A DNA stretch of 60,896 nt from an uncultured Candidatus Saccharibacteria bacterium (GTDB lineage: Bacteria; Patescibacteriota; Saccharimonadia; Saccharimonadales; Saccharimonadaceae): assembly GCA_948944455.1 (NCBI GenBank), contig CARBES010000002.1:1-60896 (forward strand), in the 5' to 3' direction. The position numbers were made by a program, and so were the translations under genes. The notes beneath the pieces were generated by a model. The model was given only the letters and a program-made list of their open reading frames with translations. It had not been told where the DNA came from and ran no database searches. Shown piece after piece: positions 16,589 through 24,468 of the stretch. How positions within the stretch are numbered: position 1 is the stretch's first letter; each line of letters begins with the position of its first letter.

Positions 16589-17830
16589 ATGGAACAATTA
16601 CTCGGACAACTAATAACTCTTGGCTGGTGTTGGGCGACGCTCGGCGTTCTCTATCTTGCTTGGCTCGGCAGTGGCATATTGAATGTTGCGTATAGCAAAA
16701 CTAGACAATGGAGCTGGAAAATCTTCTGGGAAGATATTATTAAACTTCTTACCTTTGGTGGTAGCATGGTGGCGTTCGTCATAGGCGTTAATCTAATCGC
16801 TTGGCTGATTTGGCGAATGGGTGGCGATGTGAGCGGTTTGGCAGATGATGTATCGACGGCTGGACTAATCGCACTTCTGCTTAAAGGTGGCATGGGCTAC
16901 GCCAGTAAAGCTTATAATAACTATAATAACTTCATAGACACTCGGCATAGCGAAGATATTGTCGTGGAGCTGGATGATATTGATTACGCGGGTATTCTGA
17001 ACGATACGATTAGGGGTTTCAAAACGATAGCTGACGCTATCACTCCGAACCATCTCCAGACTGAACAGCAGACGGAAGATGAAGCGGAGCCGGACGAGCT
17101 GGAGTTGGAAACGCTGGCAATAGCGTTTGACGATGTATCGGGGCAGGGCGCAGATACAAGCCCGCTAAATCGTATTCTACCCGACGGACATAATGACAAT
17201 GGTAAGGGCTGGCAGTGCTCAAAGTATAGCTGGTATCTCGCGACTGGTATCACGATGAACTATGCGCCTCATCCTGATTACGGACCAGTCAATGGTAATG
17301 CGATGGTAGATTATCTGATCCAAAAGCTCGGCTGGGTGGAATGTGCCAAGATGGACGGCGCAATTTTCTCTTACAACACAGGAGCTTACGGGCATACTGG
17401 CGTAGTTAAGGACGCCAAGAACAATATCGTCAATGACGCAAACTGGACACCACTCAAAGTCGGCACGCACTATCTCAATCTCGACGCCGTAAGGGCGCGA
17501 TATGCGTGTCCGAAGTCGATGTTAGTATCAAATACCACTACGGAGCAAAAGACCCCACAGACGGCGAATGCGGCGGTCGTAGCGCCTAAACCAGCCAGCA
17601 CGCCAGCCGTTAGCAATGAACCGAGGCTCATCTATCGCAAGGGCGAGATGGTCGTGCCACTGCGTAAGGTAGATTACGACGGAAGAAAACTGCGACAATA
17701 TGACGATCAATACTATATCGTCCAAGATGTGCCAGAGGGTTGCGATAGAGTAGTGCTTGGTGCGAGAGGGCAGATTTGGGCGGCGATGAGGGTGGAAGAC
17801 GTTAGGAGTGTCGATGTAATTAGGTCTTGA
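16589..17830 (+). CDS. Membrane-anchored CHAP-domain endolysin
   Basis: A 413-aa protein. Residues 1-110 hold two or three membrane helices (LGWCWATLGVLYLAWLG, GSMVAFVIGVNLIAWLIW and GLIALLLKGG), an arrangement like a holin. An acidic linker follows. Residues 200-310 form a CHAP amidase/endopeptidase domain with a catalytic Cys in GWQCSKYSWYLATG and a His in GAYGHTGVV. A C-terminal basic region (340-413) may bind cell wall. Ordinary endolysins lack the membrane part, so this may be a fused holin-endolysin or a virion-associated lysin. Confidence 0.8.
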   Translation: MEQLLGQLITLGWCWATLGVLYLAWLGSGILNVAYSKTRQWSWKIFWEDIIKLLTFGGSMVAFVIGVNLIAWLIWRMGGDVSGLADDVSTAGLIALLLKGGMGYASKAYNNYNNFIDTRHSEDIVVELDDIDYAGILNDTIRGFKTIADAITPNHLQTEQQTEDEAEPDELELETLAIAFDDVSGQGADTSPLNRILPDGHNDNGKGWQCSKYSWYLATGITMNYAPHPDYGPVNGNAMVDYLIQKLGWVECAKMDGAIFSYNTGAYGHTGVVKDAKNNIVNDANWTPLKVGTHYLNLDAVRARYACPKSMLVSNTTTEQKTPQTANAAVVAPKPASTPAVSNEPRLIYRKGEMVVPLRKVDYDGRKLRQYDDQYYIVQDVPEGCDRVVLGARGQIWAAMRVEDVRSVDVIRS

Positions 17831-17856
17831 CTTAAGTAAATGATATAGAATATAAT
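17827..17856 (+). promoter_or_regulatory. Strong promoter for the 17862 gene
   Basis: TTGACT (17827-17832), an 18-bp spacer and TATAAT (17851-17856) end only 5 nt before ATG 17862, so the transcript should be leaderless. It overlaps the endolysin stop codon, giving the downstream gene expression independent of the lytic operon. Confidence 0.8.
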
Positions 17857-17861
17857 GAAAA

Positions 17862-18260
17862 ATGTGCAGTAATGCACGATCTTTAGGAGAGAACGATTGG
17901 TGTCGTGCGCCTAGTACTGGCAGGAAAGTGATTGATTTGGGTCAGATGAGCCCTGGCTCCAACATCAACACGAGCGGCATTAAGTTCTATTGCGTGGCGA
18001 CATCGCCGTCGAATGGAACGTATGAGGTTGTGCTTCAGCGTAAAGGTTTCATGGGCATATGGCAAAACGTTGGGAATCGTTATACCTGCAACCAAACTTC
18101 CGAGCGCAAGTATGATCCGAGAAATGGCGGGTATGTCAATGGTCAGCCGAGCCTCTTGACATGGTCAACGAACCAGTCGGGTGAATACCGTATCATACTC
18201 GAAAATGCGTCGGCGCCGCAGGCAACTGGTTACACAAGAGTGGAGGCATGGGCTTACTGA
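17862..18260 (+). CDS. Small Cys-containing protein expressed from its own promoter, 132 aa
   Basis: It starts MCSNARSLGENDWCRAPSTG and forms a beta-rich domain (IKFYCVATSPSNGTYEVVLQRKG, GEYRIILENASAPQ) with a Cys at 2, 14, 44 and 75. The composition resembles a small secreted or carbohydrate-binding domain, but no signal peptide is visible. Being separate, late-positioned and promoter-equipped, it is a candidate lysogenic conversion gene or a superinfection factor. Unknown family. Confidence 0.65.
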   Translation: MCSNARSLGENDWCRAPSTGRKVIDLGQMSPGSNINTSGIKFYCVATSPSNGTYEVVLQRKGFMGIWQNVGNRYTCNQTSERKYDPRNGGYVNGQPSLLTWSTNQSGEYRIILENASAPQATGYTRVEAWAY

Positions 18261-18353
18261 TGCAGTAGTCATTGATTCGTAACAACTGAATATAGACTGA
18301 GCAATACTTGAGCGGTTTTAACCTAGCACACACCAGTCAACTCTCCAAAAAAT

Positions 18354-18375
18354 AGGGTGCTCCTTAGTGAGCGCC
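18354..18375. other. Hairpin upstream of the ABC operon
   Basis: AGGGTGCTC pairs with GAGCGCCCT. The T-run lies on the minus-strand side (AAAAAA before it on plus), so it would terminate minus-strand transcripts; on the plus strand it may be part of the operon leader. Confidence 0.4.
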
Positions 18376-18404
18376 CTAACCCCAAAAATAAACAAGGCAT
18401 ATGC

Positions 18405-19130
18405 ATGGATATAATACAACTTAGAAATATCAAGAAACAATACGGCGAGAAAGTGATTTTTCAGGATGTAAACCTGAATATCTCTGCCGGTTTTTTTGTG
18501 GTGTTGCGTGGCGAGAGTGGCGCAGGCAAATCGACTCTGCTCAATTTGATTGGTGGACTAGAAACGTCGACGAGCGGGGAGATTGTGGTAGATGGGAAGA
18601 ATGTTGGTAGTTTGACGGGAAAGGAGCGGACGAACTTTTATCGTCATGAGATTGGGATTATCTTTCAGGGGTCATATCTTCAGCCACAATTCTCGTTATT
18701 TGAGAATATTACTTTGCCAGGAGTGTTTGCCGGTATGCCAGAAGCGGAACGCAAGACAAAGGCAGAACAACTAGCTGGGATGTTAGGTATTACGGAGAAC
18801 TTGAAGTTTTTGCCAAAGGAAGTTTCGGGCGGGCAAGCGGAGCGGGCTTGTATCGCAAGAGCCTTGCTGTTGAATCCGAAAATTATTTTGGCGGATGAGC
18901 CGACCAGCAATCTAGACGAAGAAAATGCCAAGACGGTTCTTGAGATACTGAATTATATTCGTCAGCAGATGGGTATTACGATTATCATTGCGAGCCATAG
19001 CCGCGATGTACTAGAGTTTGCAGCACAGGTCGTAACAGTGCGAGGTGGCACGGTGACGAGTGAGTTAACAAATACAATAGCAACGCAAGATAGTCAGAGA
19101 GTAGAAAATGACATTCAAAGAGCTGTTTAG
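18405..19130 (+). CDS. ABC transporter ATP-binding protein, LolD/MacB type
   Basis: I start at ATG 18405 (MDIIQLRNIKKQYGEK), the canonical start of this family; upstream in-frame codons look non-coding. Walker A is GESGAGKST (residues 36-44), the Q-loop region is IIFQGSYLQP, the signature is VSGGQAERACIARAL, Walker B is ILADEPTSNLD and the H-loop is ASHSRD. It partners the two FtsX-like permeases that follow (22-bp overlap, then 1-bp gap). Such type VII ABC systems move lipoproteins, peptides or antibiotics outward. Confidence 0.92.
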   Translation: MDIIQLRNIKKQYGEKVIFQDVNLNISAGFFVVLRGESGAGKSTLLNLIGGLETSTSGEIVVDGKNVGSLTGKERTNFYRHEIGIIFQGSYLQPQFSLFENITLPGVFAGMPEAERKTKAEQLAGMLGITENLKFLPKEVSGGQAERACIARALLLNPKIILADEPTSNLDEENAKTVLEILNYIRQQMGITIIIASHSRDVLEFAAQVVTVRGGTVTSELTNTIATQDSQRVENDIQRAV

Positions 19131-20007
19131 GCTATCACACCGCGAATACACGTCTTATCGGACACGTAGCCGAGCAACAGTTATTACGATCGGTGTGCTG
19201 TTTGGGGCGTTGTTGGCGATACTTTTTGTAGTGCAAGGGCTGGAGAATGTAGTTCTAAGATATGCGAGCGACGCGACGAATGGTGAAGTATATCTGGTAA
19301 GTAGTTATGAGGGGAATCGAGATGATTTGATGATGGAACGGCTGCGAGAGTTTGGAGGGGAAGTTGTTGATTTGACGGATGAGCAGAAGGCGGAGATTGG
19401 CGAAGAGATACCGGAATCTGTAGTAATTGCGAAGTTTACTAATCTCAAAAATGCGTATGAATATTATAGTAAAGCGGATGCAAAAGAACTACATTATAAT
19501 GCTGATGATTATCAGATTGTCGAACTTTTTAGCAACCAAGTTAATGTGTACCGATATTTTCGGGATAAGAATAAGGATTTTATTCGGCCGGCGAGTGTTG
19601 TGCTGATGGCAGTGTCAGCTTTCATTTTGGCTTTTACGATGGCACATTTAATCGCGAGCAGTACAAAGACTTTTGTGTTATATCGTTCGATTGGCGCTTC
19701 GAGGGGGCAGATATTGTCGATTTATTTTATGTATTTATTGGAATTATGTGTGAAGGCAGCGGTGTTTGCAGTGATTTTGGCGCTAGTGCTAGCAGGGGTG
19801 GGCACGGCGGTGGCTTGGAATTATTTATTAGAACAACTGACGACACTGTACCCTCAGGCACCGCAATTTTTGCCGATACTGCTTGGAGTGAATTGGCGGT
19901 GTTTAGAAACGATAGTTTGTATGTTTCTCGCGGCACCAGTATCGTTTTTGCTTTGTTTAGATCAATTCTCAAACAAAAAGATCGCACAAAAACTTAAAGG
20001 AGATTAG
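19108..20007 (+). CDS. FtsX/MacB-like ABC permease 1
   Basis: A 299-aa protein with an N-terminal membrane helix (ATVITIGVLFGALLAILFVVQGL), a short extracytoplasmic region (about residues 55-155) and three C-terminal helices including VLMAVSAFILAFTMAHLIASS and FVLYRSIGASRGQI, the latter being the typical FtsX cytoplasmic loop. It overlaps the ATPase gene by 23 bp and is one half of the heterodimeric permease. Confidence 0.85.
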   Translation: MTFKELFRLSHREYTSYRTRSRATVITIGVLFGALLAILFVVQGLENVVLRYASDATNGEVYLVSSYEGNRDDLMMERLREFGGEVVDLTDEQKAEIGEEIPESVVIAKFTNLKNAYEYYSKADAKELHYNADDYQIVELFSNQVNVYRYFRDKNKDFIRPASVVLMAVSAFILAFTMAHLIASSTKTFVLYRSIGASRGQILSIYFMYLLELCVKAAVFAVILALVLAGVGTAVAWNYLLEQLTTLYPQAPQFLPILLGVNWRCLETIVCMFLAAPVSFLLCLDQFSNKKIAQKLKGD

Positions 20008-20008
20008 C

Positions 20009-21352
20009 ATGAAACTAAAAGATGTTTTACATATTAGTACTAAAAATATTCGGATATACCTTAAACGCAATTTGCTAATTATGGCAGTAATGGGGATAAT
20101 CTTCGGGCTAGTACTTACGATTAACTTGTGGTTTCAAGGGATGGTAAATTGCTATATGGAACTCGCGAATAGGACGACAGGTGGCAAGGTGATTATTGAG
20201 GCGACCAATAGTACAGCGGGAATGGTGATAGATGAAGAACAACCTCAGGCTACACGGCAAGAAATGATTGCTGATATTGAAGCATACGGCGGAAAAGTAT
20301 TAGGCGAAGCAGAAAAGTTTGGTGCGTTTGGTGGTATTGTACTACCCGAAGATATTGTGAAAAATGCGATTGAAGTCGATTTAGCAAAAGTTCCGACCGA
20401 CGCGGCACCAATACTAGTGTCAACTTTTCTGGGCGAACAGTTATTAGGCAAAAGCTTCCCGACAGAATCTACTAGTGCTATTAAAAAGCAGAAAGATTAC
20501 GAGGAGTTTCGTGACAGTCTAATTGGTAAGACTTTTAGCGATATACGAGGTGCAAAGTACTATGTAGTCGGATTAAGTTCAGGAAACTTTCATGTTGGCA
20601 ACTTATCTTTTAAACAGCTAGAGCGTACCAATAATAATCTACTGAACCCAATACTAGAACTTATCACCACACCAAATGGACAGCCCATCATAGTAGATAA
20701 TGGCAAATCTAAACAGTGGTTGAGAGGCGAAGAGATAGTTAGTGATGTTGCTATGCCAATAGATGATAGTGATACGGTTGTAGCATTTTTTGATAGTAGT
20801 GTAGAAGCTTATGAGTATTTTCGGCAAGGTAAGGGAAAGTTTATGAATGTAGATTTTCCGAACCGAACTTATTCAGTTAACACCGTATTAGGAGTATCGC
20901 CGGAAACCCAGTATATTATAAATATGATACGAATGGTAATTAATACCATTTCCATAGTCTTAGGAATAATTGCGGCGGTCGTTGTGATATTTACAAGTAT
21001 TCGGCTAATTGACCAAGATAAACAAAATATCGCACTATATTATAGTCTAGGTGCGACGACAGGGCAGGCGCGAATGATTTACTTATGTTACTTCTTAGAG
21101 CTGATGATTGGAGCGGCAGTGTTGGCGTTTGGTTTGGCGAGTGCGGTTGTTTTGGCGTTTAGCTTTTTGAATCAAGAGTTTTTGGGGATACAAGCAGCAC
21201 TAGGCTTTAACTTACCAGCTATATCTGAGGAGATTTGGTATACTATTAATTTTAACACTTTTATTATTATTGCGTTTATTTTAGCAATGGCGATAATATG
21301 CATCGCCGTAAATAGTAAAAAAATAGCAAAAATGTCGTTTGAAAGTATGTAA
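20009..21352 (+). CDS. FtsX/MacB-like ABC permease 2
   Basis: A 447-aa protein with the same topology as permease 1 but a larger external domain (about residues 50-300). Helices are LLIMAVMGIIFGLVLTINLWF near the start and IIAAVVVIFTSIRLI, LAFGLASAVVLAFSF and FIIIAFILAMAIICIAV near the end; IALYYSLGATTGQARMIY is the FtsX signature loop. It lies 1 bp after permease 1, so the three genes form an operon. It is AT-richer than the structural genes, as expected for imported cargo. Confidence 0.85.
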   Translation: MKLKDVLHISTKNIRIYLKRNLLIMAVMGIIFGLVLTINLWFQGMVNCYMELANRTTGGKVIIEATNSTAGMVIDEEQPQATRQEMIADIEAYGGKVLGEAEKFGAFGGIVLPEDIVKNAIEVDLAKVPTDAAPILVSTFLGEQLLGKSFPTESTSAIKKQKDYEEFRDSLIGKTFSDIRGAKYYVVGLSSGNFHVGNLSFKQLERTNNNLLNPILELITTPNGQPIIVDNGKSKQWLRGEEIVSDVAMPIDDSDTVVAFFDSSVEAYEYFRQGKGKFMNVDFPNRTYSVNTVLGVSPETQYIINMIRMVINTISIVLGIIAAVVVIFTSIRLIDQDKQNIALYYSLGATTGQARMIYLCYFLELMIGAAVLAFGLASAVVLAFSFLNQEFLGIQAALGFNLPAISEEIWYTINFNTFIIIAFILAMAIICIAVNSKKIAKMSFESM

Positions 21353-21387
21353 AAATGATTTCATATAAGTCTAGCTTTACAAAACTC

Positions 21388-21416
21388 TTTACATCATCAA
21401 GTGAGTGTGCTATAAT
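21388..21416 (+). promoter_or_regulatory. Promoter with structured leader for the DUF3800 gene
   Basis: TTTACA (21388-21393), a 17-bp spacer and TATAAT (21411-21416). It is followed by a leader of about 95 nt containing a strong hairpin (GGCGGGG 21458-21464 with CCCCGCC 21470-21476) without a T-run, so it is more likely a structured 5' region than a terminator. Confidence 0.7.
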
Positions 21417-21520
21417 GCAATTACTGGGCTGGGCGAAAGCTCTTGGTCCAACCGATTGGCGGGGCTAGCCCCCGCCGCTTTGGTGCTTACATAACTAATC
21501 TATAGAGGACTTGGCAGAAT

Positions 21521-22213
21521 ATGACACAATCACCTAAAGCATTAAGTATCTTCATTGATGAGAGCGGTGATTTTGGTGCGTATGATCCAAAATGCCCTTA
21601 TTATATTATTAGCCTAGTATTTCATAACCAGATGGATGATATGTCTGCTCTATTTCAGAGTTTTGACCGAGCTCTTGACGAAACCGCCCTACGACGCAAT
21701 TTTGTTCATATGGGCCCGCTGATTCGTCGCGAATATGAGTATAGTAAACTCTCTGTAGCGGAAAGATTACAAATCTATCGCCGCACAAAAGCGTTTATTG
21801 AGAAAGCGAAGTTTAGCTACCAGAACTTCATTGTAGAGAAGAAGCATATTGAAACCAGCATGGAGCTTACTACTAAACTGGCACAACAGATTACTAATTT
21901 CATACGACAGCATTATCAGTATTTCGTACAATTTGATAAGGTGAAGGTCTATTACGACAACGGGCAGGACGGCGTGGCGAAGATTATTATGGCGGTATTT
22001 ACAGCATTATTTAATAACCCAGATATCAAAGTCGCCAAACAGGAAGATTACAAAATGCTTCAAGCCGCGGATTTTGTCTGCACCGCAGCACTTACCGAAC
22101 TCAAGATGAACCGACACGGCCTCTCGCGGTCGGAGCGACATATTCTTGGCAATGACAAAATGATATACAAATATATGCTCAAACCACTCAAAAAGAAGAA
22201 GTTTCAGGAATAG
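21521..22213 (+). CDS. DUF3800-family protein
   Basis: A 230-aa protein with the family start IFIDESGDFG (catalytic-looking Asp-Glu-Asp set of an RNase H-like fold), VKVYYDNGQDG in the middle and MLQAADFVC-AALTELK near the end, where family members have the conserved Q-x-A-D. DUF3800 proteins occur widely on phages and islands and are suspected nucleases; the function is not established. It is a single-gene unit with its own promoter and a terminator at 22297-22332, next to the integrase. Confidence 0.85.
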   Translation: MTQSPKALSIFIDESGDFGAYDPKCPYYIISLVFHNQMDDMSALFQSFDRALDETALRRNFVHMGPLIRREYEYSKLSVAERLQIYRRTKAFIEKAKFSYQNFIVEKKHIETSMELTTKLAQQITNFIRQHYQYFVQFDKVKVYYDNGQDGVAKIIMAVFTALFNNPDIKVAKQEDYKMLQAADFVCTAALTELKMNRHGLSRSERHILGNDKMIYKYMLKPLKKKKFQE

Positions 22214-22225
22214 GCATAGTTTTCC

Positions 22226-22289
22226 AGCGACGACGCGACCGACGAAGCCCCGCGGAACGTGTGGCGAGTGAGGGCGCGGAGGAGTGCTA
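22226..22289. repeat. GC-rich phage repeat, second near-identical copy
   Basis: Nearly identical to 6011-6073, with only a couple of differences. It lies between the DUF3800 stop and the terminator hairpin. Confidence 0.75.
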
Positions 22290-22296
22290 CACACAA

Positions 22297-22332
22297 AAGA
22301 TGGCGTCTGGATCAACGCCATCTTCGTCTTTT
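22297..22332. terminator. Hairpin between convergent DUF3800 and integrase genes
   Basis: AAGATGGCG pairs with CGCCATCTT around a loop of about 10 nt, with T-rich sequence after it on plus and A/T-rich sequence on minus. It can serve both converging transcripts. Confidence 0.65.
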
Positions 22333-22352
22333 ACCTCCATTTTATGCCGTTT

Positions 22353-23324
22353 CTAGCAACCCATGACGGCTTCGTGTATCTTCTTTAAACCCTGATTTGT
22401 GAAGTGTAAGTAGAGTTTCGTAACATCAAGGCTTTCGTGTCCGAGGAACTTACCGACGAAGCTAATATCGACACCTTTGTTGATTAGAGTTGTCGCGAAC
22501 GAGTGGCGAAAAGTGTGCGGATGAACGCCCTCAAAGTCGGACATCATACACGCTCGCTTAAAGATGTTGCGCACGCTCTGGTCGCTCAATCGTTTTTCCT
22601 CTTCGGTCGATAGGAATAGGGCAGGGTTCTTGTCTTTACGAGTAGCTAGATACTCATTCAGAGCGTTTTCGGCGCGAGGTGATACGAAGCATGGGCGAGC
22701 CAGCTTGCTCTTGCCAACAACGGCGAATTGACGCTTTTTGATGTCTTTGCGATTTAACGCTACTAGCTCACCGACGCGCACACCACTAGAGTAAAGTACC
22801 TCGCAGATTGCGACATTACGTAGGCGCCCTTGTTCGGTCAGATTTAGCCTCGGCTGGCGCACGACATTTATAAACTCAAAAACTTCTTCTTCGGTCAGGA
22901 ACTTCATTGAGCGTTTTTCGTGTTTTGGTAGTTTAATGAAGTCTGGATGTAGCACCCGATAGCCTCGCATAGCACACCAGCGCAGAACGCACTTCAGGTC
23001 GGTTAGAGCCTTGCGCACTGTGTCAGGGCGAAGCCATGTTGATAGATGTTCGTGGTAGTTCAGAATATCGTCAATATCGAGCGTAGTCATTTCTTTGTCT
23101 TTGCCGAAATAATTGGTAGCGAGCCTTGAAATATATTCGCAGTGGCGCACTGTCTTTGGCGAGGCGCCTGCTGCTATGACATCATTATCAATGCGTCGCT
23201 TAAAGGCTTCTTCCATATCGATTTTTGGATCTTCGGCGACTACTACTGTCTGTGGCAAGCCCCATGAGGCAAATTGTGTCATTACAGCGATAGCGTCGTC
23301 TTGTTTGCGCTTAAAATTGTTCAT
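22353..23324 (-). CDS. int: Tyrosine recombinase (phage integrase)
   Basis: A 323-aa Xer-like enzyme. The N-terminal SAM-like core-binding domain (about 40-120) is followed by the catalytic domain with Arg183 (GVRVGEL), Lys205 (GKSKLAR), His270 and Arg273 (HTFRHSF), His296 (LGHES) and Tyr305 (LYLHF), so all catalytic residues are present. ATG 23324 follows GGAGA. It should catalyse integration and excision at the AGTGGAA core inside the FISUMP gene. Confidence 0.93.
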   Translation of the reverse strand: MNNFKRKQDDAIAVMTQFASWGLPQTVVVAEDPKIDMEEAFKRRIDNDVIAAGASPKTVRHCEYISRLATNYFGKDKEMTTLDIDDILNYHEHLSTWLRPDTVRKALTDLKCVLRWCAMRGYRVLHPDFIKLPKHEKRSMKFLTEEEVFEFINVVRQPRLNLTEQGRLRNVAICEVLYSSGVRVGELVALNRKDIKKRQFAVVGKSKLARPCFVSPRAENALNEYLATRKDKNPALFLSTEEEKRLSDQSVRNIFKRACMMSDFEGVHPHTFRHSFATTLINKGVDISFVGKFLGHESLDVTKLYLHFTNQGLKKIHEAVMGC

Positions 23325-23373
23325 AATTTATCTCCGTCTGAAATTAGTATTTATGTGGAGATAACAGATTAGA

Positions 23374-23727
23374 TTATCGGCGATATATACCTAATTTCAC
23401 CAATTCATTCACGCATATCTTCCCAAAGTAGGCGGCCTTGTTTCGAATTGGGTTTCTCGGTCGTGGGCGAAATGCGTTTTCGATAGCACACTCGATAAAG
23501 TCCTCCGATAGGTATCGGGCGCAGTCGCAGTAAAATGCGCGACTTTCAGGGGCGTCAAACTTCGCTACTAATTTATCAGCTTTCGCGTCGATGTATTGTT
23601 CTGTCCGAACAACAGGCTTGCGGGTTCTTTCGCGTAGTTCTGCCAAAATGGTATCTTTATCTATCATTGACAATGATGACTTCTTTTCAGAAGTCCCAAT
23701 GCCATTGACATTGAGTGGGCTTGCCAT
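23374..23727 (-). CDS. Hypothetical integrase-linked protein, 117 aa
   Basis: Transcribed with and just upstream of int (49-bp gap). Starts MASPLNVNGIGTSEKKSSLS; a later block AFYCDCARYLSEDFIECAIENAF, followed by NPIRNKAAYFGKICVNEL, resembles C-terminal parts of some replication or helicase-loader-like proteins, but I cannot name a family. Position suggests an accessory recombination or regulatory protein (excisionase-like), which is inference. ATG follows GGAGG. Confidence 0.65.
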   Translation of the reverse strand: MASPLNVNGIGTSEKKSSLSMIDKDTILAELRERTRKPVVRTEQYIDAKADKLVAKFDAPESRAFYCDCARYLSEDFIECAIENAFRPRPRNPIRNKAAYFGKICVNELVKLGIYRR

Positions 23728-23904
23728 CTATTACCTCCAAATTATGCGCATCAAAAACCCTCCGCTTCAAAGGTTATGAGCGTTCTAATCGTGCTAGACT
23801 TCACGCGCCAAGCGTCGCGCGAGGAGTTTCGCTGTTTGTATTTATTCAACGAGAAAAGCCCCGTCAAGGTCGATAAGAAGTAGTTACTACCTCCAGTCGC
23901 CTTT

Positions 23905-23927
23905 TAGGGGCTTTGTTCTAGTTCGAT
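23905..23927 (+). repeat. 23-bp direct repeat, right copy
   Basis: Identical to 476-498. It forms the right half of a longer hairpin with AAAAGCCCC near 23853. The 23728-23959 stretch holds no other gene signal. Confidence 0.6.
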
Positions 23928-23959
23928 GTTTATATTGTAGCAAGCGAAAACGCTTCTGT

Positions 23960-24304
23960 CTAGTCCGATTTTTTAACGGAGTTCCAGCGCTTCTGAACGG
24001 CGTTGCGTCCGTTCTGGGCTCTGATTTCTTTTGAAGTTGCCTGCGCTGCCTTTAGGTTGCGCTGACGATTTTTAAGGGCATAATATAATATGCCGGATAG
24101 CTCGCAGGTGGCGGTCGCTGATTTTTCGGAGAGGTCGTCTGGGTAGGCGATCGAGAATAGACCGCCCTTGTTATCGGAGAGGTGGAGATTATACGAACCA
24201 GCTCGTTCTTCAAGCACTATAAAACATCCTGCTTGCTTGAAACCTTTTTTGCGCAAACGATTTACGAAGTTTGCGACAACTGCCCTTATTTCTTTTTCAT
24301 CCAT
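23960..24304 (-). CDS. Hypothetical protein at the right prophage end, 114 aa, leaderless
   Basis: The product is MDEKEIRAVVANFVNRLRKK followed by a mixed alpha/beta domain (CFIVLEERAGSYNLHLSDNKGG) and a Lys/Arg/Gln-rich tail. ATG lies 7 nt after TATAAT (24317-24312, minus). Its promoter shares 21 bp with the left early promoter. A regulator of the lysis-lysogeny choice is possible, but no DNA-binding motif is recognisable. Confidence 0.65.
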   Translation of the reverse strand: MDEKEIRAVVANFVNRLRKKGFKQAGCFIVLEERAGSYNLHLSDNKGGLFSIAYPDDLSEKSATATCELSGILYYALKNRQRNLKAAQATSKEIRAQNGRNAVQKRWNSVKKSD

Positions 24305-24311
24305 AGTGCTT

Positions 24312-24340
24312 ATTATAGCACGAACGGCGTATCATGGCAA
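24312..24340 (-). promoter_or_regulatory. Promoter matching the left early promoter
   Basis: Minus strand TTGCCA, 17-bp spacer, TATAAT. The 21 bp at 24312-24332 read the same as 820-840 except for one base, including the whole -10 region and most of the spacer, far beyond what two promoters share by chance. Confidence 0.75.
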
Positions 24341-24461
24341 ATCGAGCAATTTTTTGTTAGGAAAACTCTTGCGCAGTAGCGGTTATGTATGATACAATAG
24401 GTATAACATTCAGGTTTTGGCAATTTTAATCTTTATAAAATAGGGGGCGGTTATCGTTATT

Positions 24462-24468
24462 AGTGGAA
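24462..24468. other. attR core
   Basis: AGTGGAA, identical to attL. From here the FISUMP frame continues as Trp-Asn-Ala-Ala-Thr-Ala-Gly, the natural follow-on to LAGNLYQWN. Confidence 0.75.

Larger units (their letters stand above)
415..24468. mobile_element. Integrated prophage or capsid-encoding phage satellite, about 24 kb
   Basis: The boundaries are set by restoration of one FISUMP reading frame: the host gene stops at 415-425 and resumes at 24462, with the same 7-bp AGTGGAA at both junctions (415-421 and 24462-24468). A tyrosine recombinase is encoded near the right end. The interior holds terminase, HK97-type protease-capsid, connectors, portal-MuF, holin and endolysin, plus cargo genes (PEBP, VanZ, an ABC exporter, DUF3800). 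No tape measure, tail tube, sheath, polymerase or helicase is recognisable, so it is either a small podovirus-like prophage, a satellite that borrows tails, or a phage with very divergent tail genes. Confidence 0.88.
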
